Shown here in pieces: positions 17,721-26,559 of a DNA stretch of 54,192 nt (the first letter of the stretch is position 1; each line of letters opens with the position of its first letter). Position numbers and translations under genes: made by a program. The notes beneath the pieces were generated by a model that was not told the DNA's origin, searched no databases, and saw only the letters and a list, made by a program, of their open reading frames with translations. The stretch is from Methylotenera_A sp044228245 (GTDB lineage Bacteria; Pseudomonadota; Gammaproteobacteria; Burkholderiales; Methylophilaceae). The stretch lies in assembly GCA_044228245.1 (NCBI GenBank), contig JBGAVG010000011.1, positions 1-54,192 of the forward strand, read 5' to 3'.

Positions 17721-17792
17721 TTATTTATTGCAAACATACATGGTTACTTCAAAACCGAAACGCATTTCAGTAGCTGCTGGTTTTGTCCACAT
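17721..17792 (-). CDS. pqqA: PQQ precursor peptide PqqA
   Basis: A 23-residue ribosomal peptide that is the substrate for PQQ. It begins MWTKPAATEMRFGFEV and holds the invariant E-x3-Y pair, Glu15 and Tyr19, whose side chains are joined by PqqE and become the cofactor. GGAG lies eight bases before the ATG. The penultimate region carries a cysteine (YVCNK) where many homologues have alanine. It is the first gene of the operon. The 190 bases upstream, shared with the end of aroG, should contain the promoter, but I cannot identify convincing -35 and -10 boxes. No pqqF-type protease gene is in the window. Confidence 0.95.
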   Translation of the reverse strand: MWTKPAATEMRFGFEVTMYVCNK

Positions 17793-17985
17793 GATCAAAT
17801 CTCCTATTAGGTTGTGAATCAAGCACTCAATGTTACGTGTGGTGCTGTGCTTGTATGATTGACACTATACGCACTCGTTCCGCATAACACCTGCGAGCTT
17901 GCATGATAAACAGCTAGTGATTTTCATGATGTAGAAGTCTTGATTGCCCATGGATTCACGACCATAACGCCGGAATTTCCTGCGC

Positions 17986-19101
17986 TTATATCGCATCCTT
18001 GAGGCGCTTCTCACGGCGCGCGCGCACTGAAGCTGCCAGCTCTTCTAACAGATCGACCGTATCTTGCCAGCCCAGACAGGCATCTGTGATGGATTTGCCA
18101 TATTCCAGTTTGCAGCCAGGCGTGTGCTCCTGACGGCCCGCGTTGAGGTGCGATTCCACCATTACGCCAATAATACGCGTGTCACCATTGGCTAACTGGG
18201 CAGCAACATCCCGCCCGACCTCCATTTGCCGCTGATAATCCTTGCTGCTGTTTGCATGGCTGCAATCAATCATCAACCTGGGCGCCAGCCCTGCAGCAGC
18301 CAGGCTGGCACAGGCCGCATTCACACTGGCAGCATCATAGTTTGGTTTTTTACCGCCGCGTAGAATCACATGGCAATCTTCGTTACCTGTTGTGGAAATA
18401 ATCGCAGAATGGCCATCTTTGGTAACCGAAAGAAAATGATGTGGGGTTTCTGCCGTTTTAATCGCATCTATCGCCACCTGCACACTACCATCCGTGCCAT
18501 TTTTGAAGCCAACGGGGCAAGACAAACCCGAAGCCAGCTCACGATGCACTTGTGATTCGGTCGTACGCGCACCGATGGCACCCCAGCTCACCAAATCAGC
18601 TGTATATTGCGGGGTAATCGTATCTAAGAATTCTGCACCTGCAGGCATCCCCAACTCATTCACGTCCAACAGAAACTTACGTGCGGTCTCTAATCCTTCA
18701 TTGATGCGATAACTGCCATCAAGGTGCGGATCATTGATCAGGCCTTTCCAGCCCACAGTCGTGCGCGGCTTTTCAAAATAAACGCGCATCACAATTAGCA
18801 GGTCTGCTGCCAGTCTTTTTCGCACTTCCATCAATCGGTGCGCATACTCTATGCCAGCTTCGGTGTCATGAATGGAACAGGGTCCCACAATCACCAGCAA
18901 GCGATCGTCGGTCTGGTGCAGAACACGGTGGATCGCTGCGCGTGCCGCCAATATATTATGCGTTGAATCAACACTTTCTTTAAGGCGGCTCAACAAAGCG
19001 GATGGCGTGATTAACTCTTTGATTTCGCGAATGCGAACGTCATCCGTCGCCAGCTTTTCATAAGTGGCTGTTTCGTTTGTTTGTTTTTCTTTATTGGTCA
19101 T
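17986..19101 (-). CDS. aroG: 3-Deoxy-7-phosphoheptulonate (DAHP) synthase, class I
   Basis: Condenses phosphoenolpyruvate and erythrose 4-phosphate, the first step of the shikimate pathway. The 371-residue protein is of the AroF/G/H class I type, with LVIVGPCSIHD, the substrate-binding RVYFEKPRTTVGWKG, and IDCSHANSSKD holding a metal-binding histidine. It has the N-terminal extension seen in feedback-regulated forms (residues 1-45); which amino acid inhibits it cannot be told. The start is four bases after the hisC stop, so it is the last gene of a serC-serA-pheA-hisC-aroG run. No hairpin terminator is visible after it. Confidence 0.92.
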   Translation of the reverse strand: MTNKEKQTNETATYEKLATDDVRIREIKELITPSALLSRLKESVDSTHNILAARAAIHRVLHQTDDRLLVIVGPCSIHDTEAGIEYAHRLMEVRKRLAADLLIVMRVYFEKPRTTVGWKGLINDPHLDGSYRINEGLETARKFLLDVNELGMPAGAEFLDTITPQYTADLVSWGAIGARTTESQVHRELASGLSCPVGFKNGTDGSVQVAIDAIKTAETPHHFLSVTKDGHSAIISTTGNEDCHVILRGGKKPNYDAASVNAACASLAAAGLAPRLMIDCSHANSSKDYQRQMEVGRDVAAQLANGDTRIIGVMVESHLNAGRQEHTPGCKLEYGKSITDACLGWQDTVDLLEELAASVRARREKRLKDAI

Positions 19102-19104
19102 CGG

Positions 19105-20208
19105 TTACTGCTTGTTGATAATATGTTCTAATACTTGTAAAAATCGCGCGTTTTCGCTGAACAGTCCTACACTCACACGCAAATAATCCGGCATTTCATA
19201 GTTGGCGATGGGCCGCACAATCACGCCGTTCTGCAGCAGCAGCTGGTTCACCGCGGCGGCATCTTGCACCTTGAAACTCACAAAATTCGCGCTTGAGGGG
19301 ATGTATTCTAACCCTAATTTGTGAAAACCCTGCGTCAATTGCGCCATGCCGGCTTGATTGGCCGCATAACTGCGCGCGACAAAATCGTCGTCCGCCAGCG
19401 AGGCCACAGCAGCGGCTTGCGCCATGCTGTTCACGTTAAAAGGCTGCCGTACGCGATTCAGCATATCGGCCACAGCTGCATGCATTAAACCAAATCCGAT
19501 TCTTAAACCAGCTAGACCGTAAGCCTTTGAAAAAGTGCGCGAAATTATGAGATTTTCAAATTCATTTAACCAACGAATGGCTTCAGACTTATGCTCTGCA
19601 GACAAATATTCATCATATGCCTCATCCAGTACCACTAAAACATCTTTCGGCACTTGTTTTAGAAAGGCTTTTAATTCAGCTTTTGCAATTAGCGTGCCGG
19701 TTGGATTGTTCGGGTTGGCAATAAAAATCAAACGTGTTCTTGGCGTAATCGCTGTTAGAAAACCATCCAGATCGTGTGCATAATTTTTAGCCGGAGTTAC
19801 CACGCCGGTTGCACCCACCGCTTGCGTGACCAATGGGTAGACCGCAAACGCATGCTGCGAGTATATCGCCTCGCAACCCGCATGCAGAAAGGCTCTGGCC
19901 GCCAGCTCCAAAATATCGTTGGAGCCATTGCCAAATACTATTTGATTCGGCGCAACATTAAATTTTTGACTTACCGCCTCGCGTAATGCAAAGCTGTTGC
20001 CATCCGGGTAGCGCGCGATATCCGCAATGACGTCATCTATTGCCATTTGCGCTTTCGGGCTGATGCCCAGCGGATTCTCGTTGGAAGCCAGTTTCACGAT
20101 ATCCGCCTCGTTCAAACCCATTTCACGTGCAAGCTCGCTGATTGGCTTGCCGCCTTGATATGGTGCAATCGCGCGAATGTAATCAGGAGCCAAACTAGAT
20201 AAATTCAT
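19105..20208 (-). CDS. hisC: Histidinol-phosphate/aromatic aminotransferase
   Basis: A 367-residue class I/II PLP aminotransferase of the HisC family, with the N-terminal APYQGGKP motif, SNENPLG, FGNGSNDILELAARA, NPNNPTGT, and SRTFSKAYGLAGLRIG containing the Schiff-base lysine. The frame extends 28 codons further upstream into pheA, but that part is not HisC-like, so I start at MNLSSLAPDYIR, 23 bases after the pheA stop. In the setting between pheA and aroG it may act on phenylpyruvate or hydroxyphenylpyruvate as well as on imidazole-acetol phosphate; such paralogues are often called HisC2. Confidence 0.9.
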   Translation of the reverse strand: MNLSSLAPDYIRAIAPYQGGKPISELAREMGLNEADIVKLASNENPLGISPKAQMAIDDVIADIARYPDGNSFALREAVSQKFNVAPNQIVFGNGSNDILELAARAFLHAGCEAIYSQHAFAVYPLVTQAVGATGVVTPAKNYAHDLDGFLTAITPRTRLIFIANPNNPTGTLIAKAELKAFLKQVPKDVLVVLDEAYDEYLSAEHKSEAIRWLNEFENLIISRTFSKAYGLAGLRIGFGLMHAAVADMLNRVRQPFNVNSMAQAAAVASLADDDFVARSYAANQAGMAQLTQGFHKLGLEYIPSSANFVSFKVQDAAAVNQLLLQNGVIVRPIANYEMPDYLRVSVGLFSENARFLQVLEHIINKQ

Positions 20209-20231
20209 AAGCAGAAAACTCGAAAGAAAAC

Positions 20232-21314
20232 TTAAATACTGGCTGCAGGGTAGGAACCCAGCACTTTGAGCAGGGATGCGCGCTGTTGACACTCTTGTAG
20301 CGCAGCTTTTACTTTGGCATCAGTTTGATGACCTTCGATATCGACAAAAAATACATAATCCCATAAACCCTGTTTTGAAGGACGCGACTCCAGCTTGGTC
20401 ATGCTCACGCCATGCCGTGAAAGCGGTTCAAGCAGATTCACCATTGCGCCCGGTTTGTTCTGGGTAACCATGACCAGCGAGGTTTTGTCAGCGCCGGAAG
20501 CGGCCACATCGTGATTTCCCAGCACTAAAAAACGTGTAGTATTTTTAGGGTCATCCTCGATATTTTCAGCCAGCACATTCAGACTAAACAGTTCGGCGGC
20601 ACGTTTGCTCGCGATGGCCGCCACAAACGTATTCTCCGCGGTTACCGCCTCATGCGCCAATTGGGCAGCGCGCGCATTACTGGTTACCGCTTCGCGCGTG
20701 GCCTTTGGCATAACGCGATTCAGCCACTCGTGGCACTGTGCAAGCGACTGTGTATGTGACAGGATATGGCTGATTTTATTGATATCCGGTTGGGCAGAAA
20801 GCAGGCAATGGTGTATCGGCAAGGTGATTTCGCCACAGATTTTAAGCGAACTGGAGAGCAACAGATCCAGCGTCAAACCTACAGCGCCTTCGGTCGAGTT
20901 TTCAACCGGCACCACGCCATAATCGGCCTGATTCGCTTCTACTGTACGGAACACCTCTTCGATAGAGCCACATACAATCGCATTGCGGCCTTGTCCAAAC
21001 TGTTTGAGCGCGGCTTCTTCGCTATACGTTCCAAGCGGCCCCAAAAAGGCTATTGAGAGCTCTTTTTCGAGCGCCCGGCAATTCGACATGACCGCACGGA
21101 AAATATGGCTGATCGCCTCATTAGATAATGGTCCAGCGTTATTCTCTTGTAAACGGCGCAATATTTGCGCCTCGCGCTCCGGGCGAAAAATCACGCCGTC
21201 TTCCTTCAGGCTGCCAATTTCGCGCGCGAGCTTGGCACGCTCATTGACGAGATTAAGTATCTGCTCGTCAATCGCATCAATCTGGCTACGAAACTTTTTC
21301 AGCATATCGCTCAT
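20232..21314 (-). CDS. pheA: P-protein: chorismate mutase and prephenate dehydratase
   Basis: A bifunctional enzyme of 360 residues making phenylpyruvate from chorismate. Residues 1-90 are an AroQ-type chorismate mutase (RSQIDAIDEQILNLVNERAKLA), about 95-275 the prephenate dehydratase (IAFLGPLGTYSEEAAL, and the catalytic TTRFLVLG near residue 270), and the rest an ACT domain with SLVMVTQNKPGAMVNLL and the ESRPSKQGLWDYVFFVD motif that binds phenylalanine. Length and order match betaproteobacterial PheA. It starts nine bases after the serA stop. Confidence 0.95.
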   Translation of the reverse strand: MSDMLKKFRSQIDAIDEQILNLVNERAKLAREIGSLKEDGVIFRPEREAQILRRLQENNAGPLSNEAISHIFRAVMSNCRALEKELSIAFLGPLGTYSEEAALKQFGQGRNAIVCGSIEEVFRTVEANQADYGVVPVENSTEGAVGLTLDLLLSSSLKICGEITLPIHHCLLSAQPDINKISHILSHTQSLAQCHEWLNRVMPKATREAVTSNARAAQLAHEAVTAENTFVAAIASKRAAELFSLNVLAENIEDDPKNTTRFLVLGNHDVAASGADKTSLVMVTQNKPGAMVNLLEPLSRHGVSMTKLESRPSKQGLWDYVFFVDIEGHQTDAKVKAALQECQQRASLLKVLGSYPAASI

Positions 21315-21323
21315 TACTGGTTA

Positions 21324-22508
21324 TTACTCCTGCCTTTTTGGCAATACTCGTACATTCATCACGCCTTCAATCGCGCGGATTTCGGCAAGCGCTGTTTCTG
21401 GTGCGGGGCTGTCCAGATCCAGCATGGTATAAGCGATATCTCCGCGCGATTTATTCACCATGTTATGGATATTGATCTCCGCTTTGGCCATCGCCGTGGA
21501 AATCTGCCCCACCATATTGGGAATATTGGCACTGGCTACTGCCACGCGATGCGCCGCCTCACGCGGCATCATCACTGCAGGAAAATTGACCGAGTTGCTG
21601 ATATTACCGTTTTCCAGAAATTCGCGCACCTGATCAACCACCATCACTGCGCAATTATCTTCCGCCTCCTGAGTGGAAGCCCCCAAGTGCGGCAATGCCA
21701 CTACACCCGGATGTGACTTCATGCGCGCGGTCGGAAAGTCACACACATAGGCACGCAGCTTCTTGCTATCCAGGCCATCCAGCACTGCCTGCTCATCAAT
21801 CACGCCTTCGCGCGCAAAATTAATCAACACCGCGCCATGCTTCATCATCCCGACACGTTCTGCATTGACCAAATGCCGCGTCGCGTCAATTAGCGGCACG
21901 TGCAGCGTAATAAAATCACTGTGTTTGAATACGTCGTCCACGCCATGCACACGCTTGACCTCGGAGGAAAGGCGCCAGGCTGCATCCACAGTAATTTCTG
22001 GATCATAGCCGAGCACTTTCATGCCCAGTTTAAGCGCTGTATCCGCCACGATGCCGCCTACAGCACCAAGGCCGATAATGCCAAGCGTCCTGCCAGGCAA
22101 TTCAACGCCTGCAAAATGCTTCTTGCCATCTTCAACCAGTCTGGATAGCGTTGCATCATCCCCTTCCAGGCCTTCTACAAACTTCATCGCCGGGCCAATA
22201 TTCCGCGCGGCCATCAGCATGCCCGTCAGCACCAGTTCCTTAACCGCATTGGCATTGGCGCCAGGCGTATTGAACACCACCACGCCGCGCTTGCTCATAT
22301 CGGCAACCGGGATATTGTTAGTACCAGCTCCCGCCCTGCCTATCGCCTGCACACTGCTAGGGATGTCCATATCATGCATTTTGGCTGAGCGCACTAAAAC
22401 AGCGTCAGGGGCTGTGACTTCGCTGCCAACTTCATATTCATCCGTTGGCAAGCGTTTAATACCAAGCGTCGAGATCTTGTTAAGAATAAGTATCTGATGT
22501 TTGCTCAA
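21324..22508 (-). CDS. serA: D-3-phosphoglycerate dehydrogenase
   Basis: Oxidises 3-phosphoglycerate to 3-phosphohydroxypyruvate with NAD, the first step of serine synthesis. The 394-residue form has the NAD-binding GIIGLGAVGGIVAD near residue 145, the catalytic arginine in FAREGVIDE, the catalytic histidine in LPHLGAST, and a C-terminal ACT domain of about 70 residues for serine feedback. The start codon is TTG, preceded by an AGGGGGA Shine-Dalgarno, which favours this start. In a serine-cycle or RuMP methylotroph it supplies serine for C1 transfer. It follows serC by 60 bases. Confidence 0.93.
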   Translation of the reverse strand: MSKHQILILNKISTLGIKRLPTDEYEVGSEVTAPDAVLVRSAKMHDMDIPSSVQAIGRAGAGTNNIPVADMSKRGVVVFNTPGANANAVKELVLTGMLMAARNIGPAMKFVEGLEGDDATLSRLVEDGKKHFAGVELPGRTLGIIGLGAVGGIVADTALKLGMKVLGYDPEITVDAAWRLSSEVKRVHGVDDVFKHSDFITLHVPLIDATRHLVNAERVGMMKHGAVLINFAREGVIDEQAVLDGLDSKKLRAYVCDFPTARMKSHPGVVALPHLGASTQEAEDNCAVMVVDQVREFLENGNISNSVNFPAVMMPREAAHRVAVASANIPNMVGQISTAMAKAEINIHNMVNKSRGDIAYTMLDLDSPAPETALAEIRAIEGVMNVRVLPKRQE

Positions 22509-22568
22509 GCCGTCCCCCTATTTTTCAAGCATTTAAAATGAACTTGAAACACTGATTTTAGTTATCGT

Positions 22569-23651
22569 CTAGCTATTGCTTTTCTCAAAATCCTTCATAA
22601 ACTCTACCAACACCTTCACGCCATCCACCGGCATCGCATTATAGATTGAAGCCCGCATGCCACCAACCGAACGATGACCTTTGAGCTGCACCAGTCCACG
22701 CGCTTTGGCTTGTTTGATGAACTCATCATCCAATGCCTCATTTTTTAGCGTAAACGGAATATTCATACGCGAACGGTTTTCTTTTGCGGTAGGGCAGCGA
22801 TAAAAATCCGTGCTGTCCAAATAATCATAAAGCATGCTGGCTTTAGTGATATTGGTCTTCTCCATTGCAGCCAGGCCGCCATTGGCTTTCAGCCATTTGA
22901 ATACCAACCCTGCCACATAAATTGCAAATGTTGGCGGCGTGTTGTACATGGATTCATTTTCAGCATGAATCTTGTAATCATACATACTCGGCGTGCCCGC
23001 AATGGTTTCGCCAATCAAATCATCACGCACAATCACTATCGTCAAGCCTGCCGGGCCGATATTTTTCTGCGCGCCGGCATATATCAGCGCATGTTTGGCG
23101 ACGTCCACCGGGCGTGACAGAATGTGTGATGACATATCCGCCACCAGCGGCACTTTGCCCACTTCTGGTGTCCAGAACATTTCAACGCCACCTATCGTTT
23201 CATTTGAGGTGTAATGCACATAGGCCGCATCAGGGTTGAGTTTCCACTGGTCCTGTGCAGGCGCATAGCTGAAATTCTTATCCGCAGAGGTCGCGACCAC
23301 GTTCACTTCACAGTATTTTTTTGCTTCACCGATGGCTTTTTTTGACCACTCGCCAGTATTCAGGTAATCGGCTGCTTTTTTGCCGCGCAGCAGGTTCATT
23401 GGAATCATGCCGAATTGCGCCGAAGCGCCGCCCTGCAGGAATAGCACTCTGTAATTAGCCGGGATGCCCATCAACTCGCGCAAATCGGCCTCAGCTTCGG
23501 CTGCGATACTCATGAACTCTTTGCCGCGATGGCTCATTTCCATCACCGACATGCCGGCGCCATGCCAATCCAGCAATTCGGCCTGTACTTGCTGTAATAC
23601 TTCTTTCGGCAGTACTGCAGGCCCAGCGGCAAAGTTATAAATCTGTGTCAT
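22569..23651 (-). CDS. serC: Phosphoserine aminotransferase
   Basis: Transaminates 3-phosphohydroxypyruvate to phosphoserine; also acts on the related step of pyridoxine synthesis. The 360-residue class V PLP enzyme has YNFAAGPAVLP at the start, GGASAQFGMIPMNLL near residue 75, ADMSSHILSRPVDV, and the PLP lysine in YAGAQKNIGPAG. The C-terminal GHRSVGGMRASIYNAMP is diagnostic. It lies 30 bases after gyrA and is followed by serA, so both early serine steps are encoded together. Confidence 0.96.
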   Translation of the reverse strand: MTQIYNFAAGPAVLPKEVLQQVQAELLDWHGAGMSVMEMSHRGKEFMSIAAEAEADLRELMGIPANYRVLFLQGGASAQFGMIPMNLLRGKKAADYLNTGEWSKKAIGEAKKYCEVNVVATSADKNFSYAPAQDQWKLNPDAAYVHYTSNETIGGVEMFWTPEVGKVPLVADMSSHILSRPVDVAKHALIYAGAQKNIGPAGLTIVIVRDDLIGETIAGTPSMYDYKIHAENESMYNTPPTFAIYVAGLVFKWLKANGGLAAMEKTNITKASMLYDYLDSTDFYRCPTAKENRSRMNIPFTLKNEALDDEFIKQAKARGLVQLKGHRSVGGMRASIYNAMPVDGVKVLVEFMKDFEKSNS

Positions 23652-23681
23652 TACCTCAATCCCCTTACTTAATTAATTTAT

Positions 23682-26222
23682 TTATTCGTCGTCTGTCTCA
23701 ACAATTTTTTCCAAGCCTGAAAGTTTTTCACCCTCACCCAGGTTAATCAATGTTACGCCTTGTGTAGCGCGGCCCAATTCACGAATCTCTTTCACGCGCG
23801 TGCGGATCAATATGCCGCCAGTCGTAATGAGCATGATTTCGTCTTCTTCATTGACTAATTTTGCCGCAACCACCAAACCATTGCGCTCACTGATTGCGAT
23901 AGCTTTAACGCCTTGCGTGCCGCGACCAGAATGACGGAAATCCGCCAGCACGGTGCGCTTGCCGTAACCATTCTCAGTCGCCACCAATACGGTTTGCTGG
24001 TCATTTTCGGCAATCAGCACTGAAAGCACCCGTTGTTTAGAAGCCAGTTTCATGCCGCGCACACCACGTGTGGCGCGCCCCATCGGTCTGACATCGTCTT
24101 CGGTAAACCATACTGCTTTGCCGCCGTTCGACACCAGTACAATATCATTGTGGCCATTGGTGATTTCAGCCCCAATCAGATAATCATCATCATCCAGATT
24201 GATCGCGATAATGCCGGATTTACGCGGATTGGCAAATTCACTCAGCGCCGTTTTCTTCACGGTACCTTGCGCTGTCGCCATGAAAATAAAGTGATTTTCA
24301 TCGAACTCTTTTACGGAAAGAATCGCATTGATTTTCTCGCCTTCTTCCAGCGGGAACAAGTTCACAATCGGCTTGCCGCGTCCGATACGGCTACCTTGCG
24401 GCACTTCGTATACTTTCAGCCAATACACACGGCCACGACTGCTGAAACACAGTATGTAGTCATGCGTATTCGCCACAAACATCTTGTCAATGAAATCATC
24501 CTCTTTGGTGGCTGCCGCCTGCTTGCCACGCCCGCCTCTACGCTGTGCGCGGTACTCATCCAGAGGCTGCGATTTCACATAACCTGTATGCGATAACGTC
24601 ACCACCACGTCCTGTGGTGTGATTAAGTCCTCCAGCGACAGATCCTGCGCGTTTGCAACGATCTCGCTGCGGCGTTTATCGCCAAACTGTTTTTTAATTT
24701 CAGTCAATTCATCGGTGATAATCGTGGTCACGCGCGATGCATTGGCAAGAATATCCAGCAGATCTGCGATCTCATCCATCACTTCTTTGTATTCGCTGAC
24801 AATTTTATCCTGCTCCAGGCCGGTCAAGCGCTGCAGGCGCATTTGCAGAATTTCCTGTGCCTGCACGTCCGAGAGTTTGTAGCCTTTGGGCGTCAAGCCA
24901 AAATCCACACTCAGGCCTTCCGGACGCGAAGCCTCCATTGCGGCGCGTTTCAGCATCTCTTCCACCACCGGCGATTGCCAGGTGCGCGCCATCAAATCCA
25001 CTTTGGCTTCTGGTGGCGTAGGCGCGGCTTTAATCAGCGCAATCATTTCATCCACATTGGCTAACGCGACGGCTAAACCTTCCAGCACATGGCCGCGCGC
25101 GCGCGCTTTTTTCAGCTCAAATACGGTGCGGCGTGTGACCACCTCGCGGCGATGCCGTAAAAAGGCTTCCAGCATTTGTTTCAGGTTGAGCAAGCGTGGC
25201 TGGCCATCCAGCAAGGCCACCATGTTCATGCCAAACGTATCTTGCAATTGGGTTTGCTTGTAGAGATTATTCAGAATCACTTCGGCGATTTCACCGCGTT
25301 TCAGCTCAATCACCACGCGCATGCCCGATTTATCAGATTCATCGCGCAAATCGGAAATGCCTTCTATTTTTTTCTCGTTGACCAGCTCGGCAATTTTCTC
25401 GATCAGGGATTTCTTGTTCACCTGATAGGGTAACTCATCGATAATGATGGATTGACGGCCGCCTTTGTCCATGTCTTCAAAATGCGTGCGACCGCGCATC
25501 ACCACACGGCCGCGGCCGGTACGGTAACCTTCTTTTACGCCTGCGGTTCCATAGATAATGCCAGCGGTTGGAAAGTCTGGCGCAGGCACCATCTCAATCA
25601 ATTCTTCAATGCCGGTGTCAGGGTTCTTAAGCAAGGCAAAGCAGGCATCCAGCACCTCATTTAAGTTGTGTGGCGGGATGTTGGTCGCCATGCCCACGGC
25701 GATACCAGAACTGCCGTTGATGAGCAGGTTTGGAATGCGCGCCGGCATGATGAGCGGTTCATTTTCCGAGCCGTCATAGTTAGGGCCAAAATCCACGGTT
25801 TCTTTGTCGATATCCGCCAACAGCTCATGCGCGATTTTCGCCATACGGATTTCGGTATAACGCATCGCGGCCGCGTTGTCGCCATCCACCGAGCCGAAGT
25901 TGCCTTGGCCGTCCACCAGCATATAACGCAGACTGAAATCCTGCGCCATACGTACGATAGTGTCATACACCGCCGTGTCGCCATGCGGGTGGTATTTACC
26001 GATCACATCACCCACAATACGTGCAGACTTTTTGTAAGGCTTGTTATAGTCATTGGATAGCTCATGCATCGCAAATAAAACACGGCGATGCACCGGCTTT
26101 AAACCATCCCGCACATCAGGTAGCGCGCGCCCTACAATCACGCTCATGGCGTAATCAAGGTATGATCGGCGCATCTCGTCTTCTAAACTGATTGGCAGGG
26201 TTTCTTTAGCGAATTGATCCAT
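23682..26222 (-). CDS. gyrA: DNA gyrase subunit A
   Basis: The breakage-reunion subunit of DNA gyrase, 846 residues. The catalytic tyrosine is Tyr122 (AAMRYTE). The quinolone-determining region GKYHPHGDTAVYDTIVR has Thr83 and Asp87; threonine at 83 is a natural variant in several species and is not evidence of resistance by itself. The C-terminal beta-pinwheel contains the GyrA box QRRGGRG near residue 565, needed for DNA wrapping, and the protein ends in an acidic tail. It is the first gene of the serC-serA-pheA-hisC-aroG run and is divergent from a peroxiredoxin gene. Confidence 0.98.
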   Translation of the reverse strand: MDQFAKETLPISLEDEMRRSYLDYAMSVIVGRALPDVRDGLKPVHRRVLFAMHELSNDYNKPYKKSARIVGDVIGKYHPHGDTAVYDTIVRMAQDFSLRYMLVDGQGNFGSVDGDNAAAMRYTEIRMAKIAHELLADIDKETVDFGPNYDGSENEPLIMPARIPNLLINGSSGIAVGMATNIPPHNLNEVLDACFALLKNPDTGIEELIEMVPAPDFPTAGIIYGTAGVKEGYRTGRGRVVMRGRTHFEDMDKGGRQSIIIDELPYQVNKKSLIEKIAELVNEKKIEGISDLRDESDKSGMRVVIELKRGEIAEVILNNLYKQTQLQDTFGMNMVALLDGQPRLLNLKQMLEAFLRHRREVVTRRTVFELKKARARGHVLEGLAVALANVDEMIALIKAAPTPPEAKVDLMARTWQSPVVEEMLKRAAMEASRPEGLSVDFGLTPKGYKLSDVQAQEILQMRLQRLTGLEQDKIVSEYKEVMDEIADLLDILANASRVTTIITDELTEIKKQFGDKRRSEIVANAQDLSLEDLITPQDVVVTLSHTGYVKSQPLDEYRAQRRGGRGKQAAATKEDDFIDKMFVANTHDYILCFSSRGRVYWLKVYEVPQGSRIGRGKPIVNLFPLEEGEKINAILSVKEFDENHFIFMATAQGTVKKTALSEFANPRKSGIIAINLDDDDYLIGAEITNGHNDIVLVSNGGKAVWFTEDDVRPMGRATRGVRGMKLASKQRVLSVLIAENDQQTVLVATENGYGKRTVLADFRHSGRGTQGVKAIAISERNGLVVAAKLVNEEDEIMLITTGGILIRTRVKEIRELGRATQGVTLINLGEGEKLSGLEKIVETDDE

Positions 26223-26559
26223 TAGGCTTTCCGTTTATATTTATTGCCGTATTTTAACTTTGTGTGAAATTGGCGCTTTTTCAAAGCGATTTTTATGTAT
26301 TTTTAAGCGCCAAATTCTAGCACGTTTAGCTTCGCAAAACACGCTTATTAACCCCTTAACACGGGTTTTTGCCAACTATAATTTCCGAATGATTTTACAA
26401 AAAAATTGCACACATTTAATTTTATTAAATTTTAATTTTTGATAATTATTATTTATGTATGTTATAAAAATATTAAACTGGACGCCGGCGACATTAAGCG
26501 TAAAATTTGCTATTTATGTAAGCACTTTATTTTTAGAAATTTAACCAAAGGAGATACAA
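26223..26559. other. Divergent intergenic region, gyrA and peroxiredoxin
   Basis: A 337-base, very AT-rich region between two divergent genes. It must hold both promoters. A dyad near the gyrA side is listed separately. On the plus strand AAAGGAG lies six bases before the peroxiredoxin ATG. Short open frames here have no ribosome binding site and no recognisable composition; I see no gene and no RNA I can name. Confidence 0.7.
26270..26313. repeat. Dyad with nested alternative hairpin upstream of gyrA
   Basis: TTGGCGCTT at 26270-26278 is the exact complement of AAGCGCCAA at 26305-26313. Nested inside, CGCTTT (26274-26279) can instead pair with AAAGCG at 26283-26288. The two pairings share bases and exclude each other. 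It lies about 48-90 bases before the gyrA start, in the expected leader or promoter. Confidence 0.5.

Noticed and set aside
20209..20292. A 28-residue extension of HisC
   Set aside because: It overlaps the end of pheA and is not HisC-like; the ATG at 20208 gives the usual length.
24033..24596. A 187-codon open frame antisense to gyrA
   Set aside because: A shadow of the highly conserved gyrA coding sequence, with no start signal and no recognisable domain.
26260..26442. Small open frame in the gyrA-peroxiredoxin gap
   Set aside because: AT-rich, no Shine-Dalgarno, no recognisable sequence, and it covers the region where the promoters must be.
26450..26470. Threonine at position 83 of GyrA as quinolone resistance
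   Set aside because: Coordinates given are only nearby upstream; the residue lies in gyrA itself. Thr83 is a natural state in other species, so no resistance is claimed.
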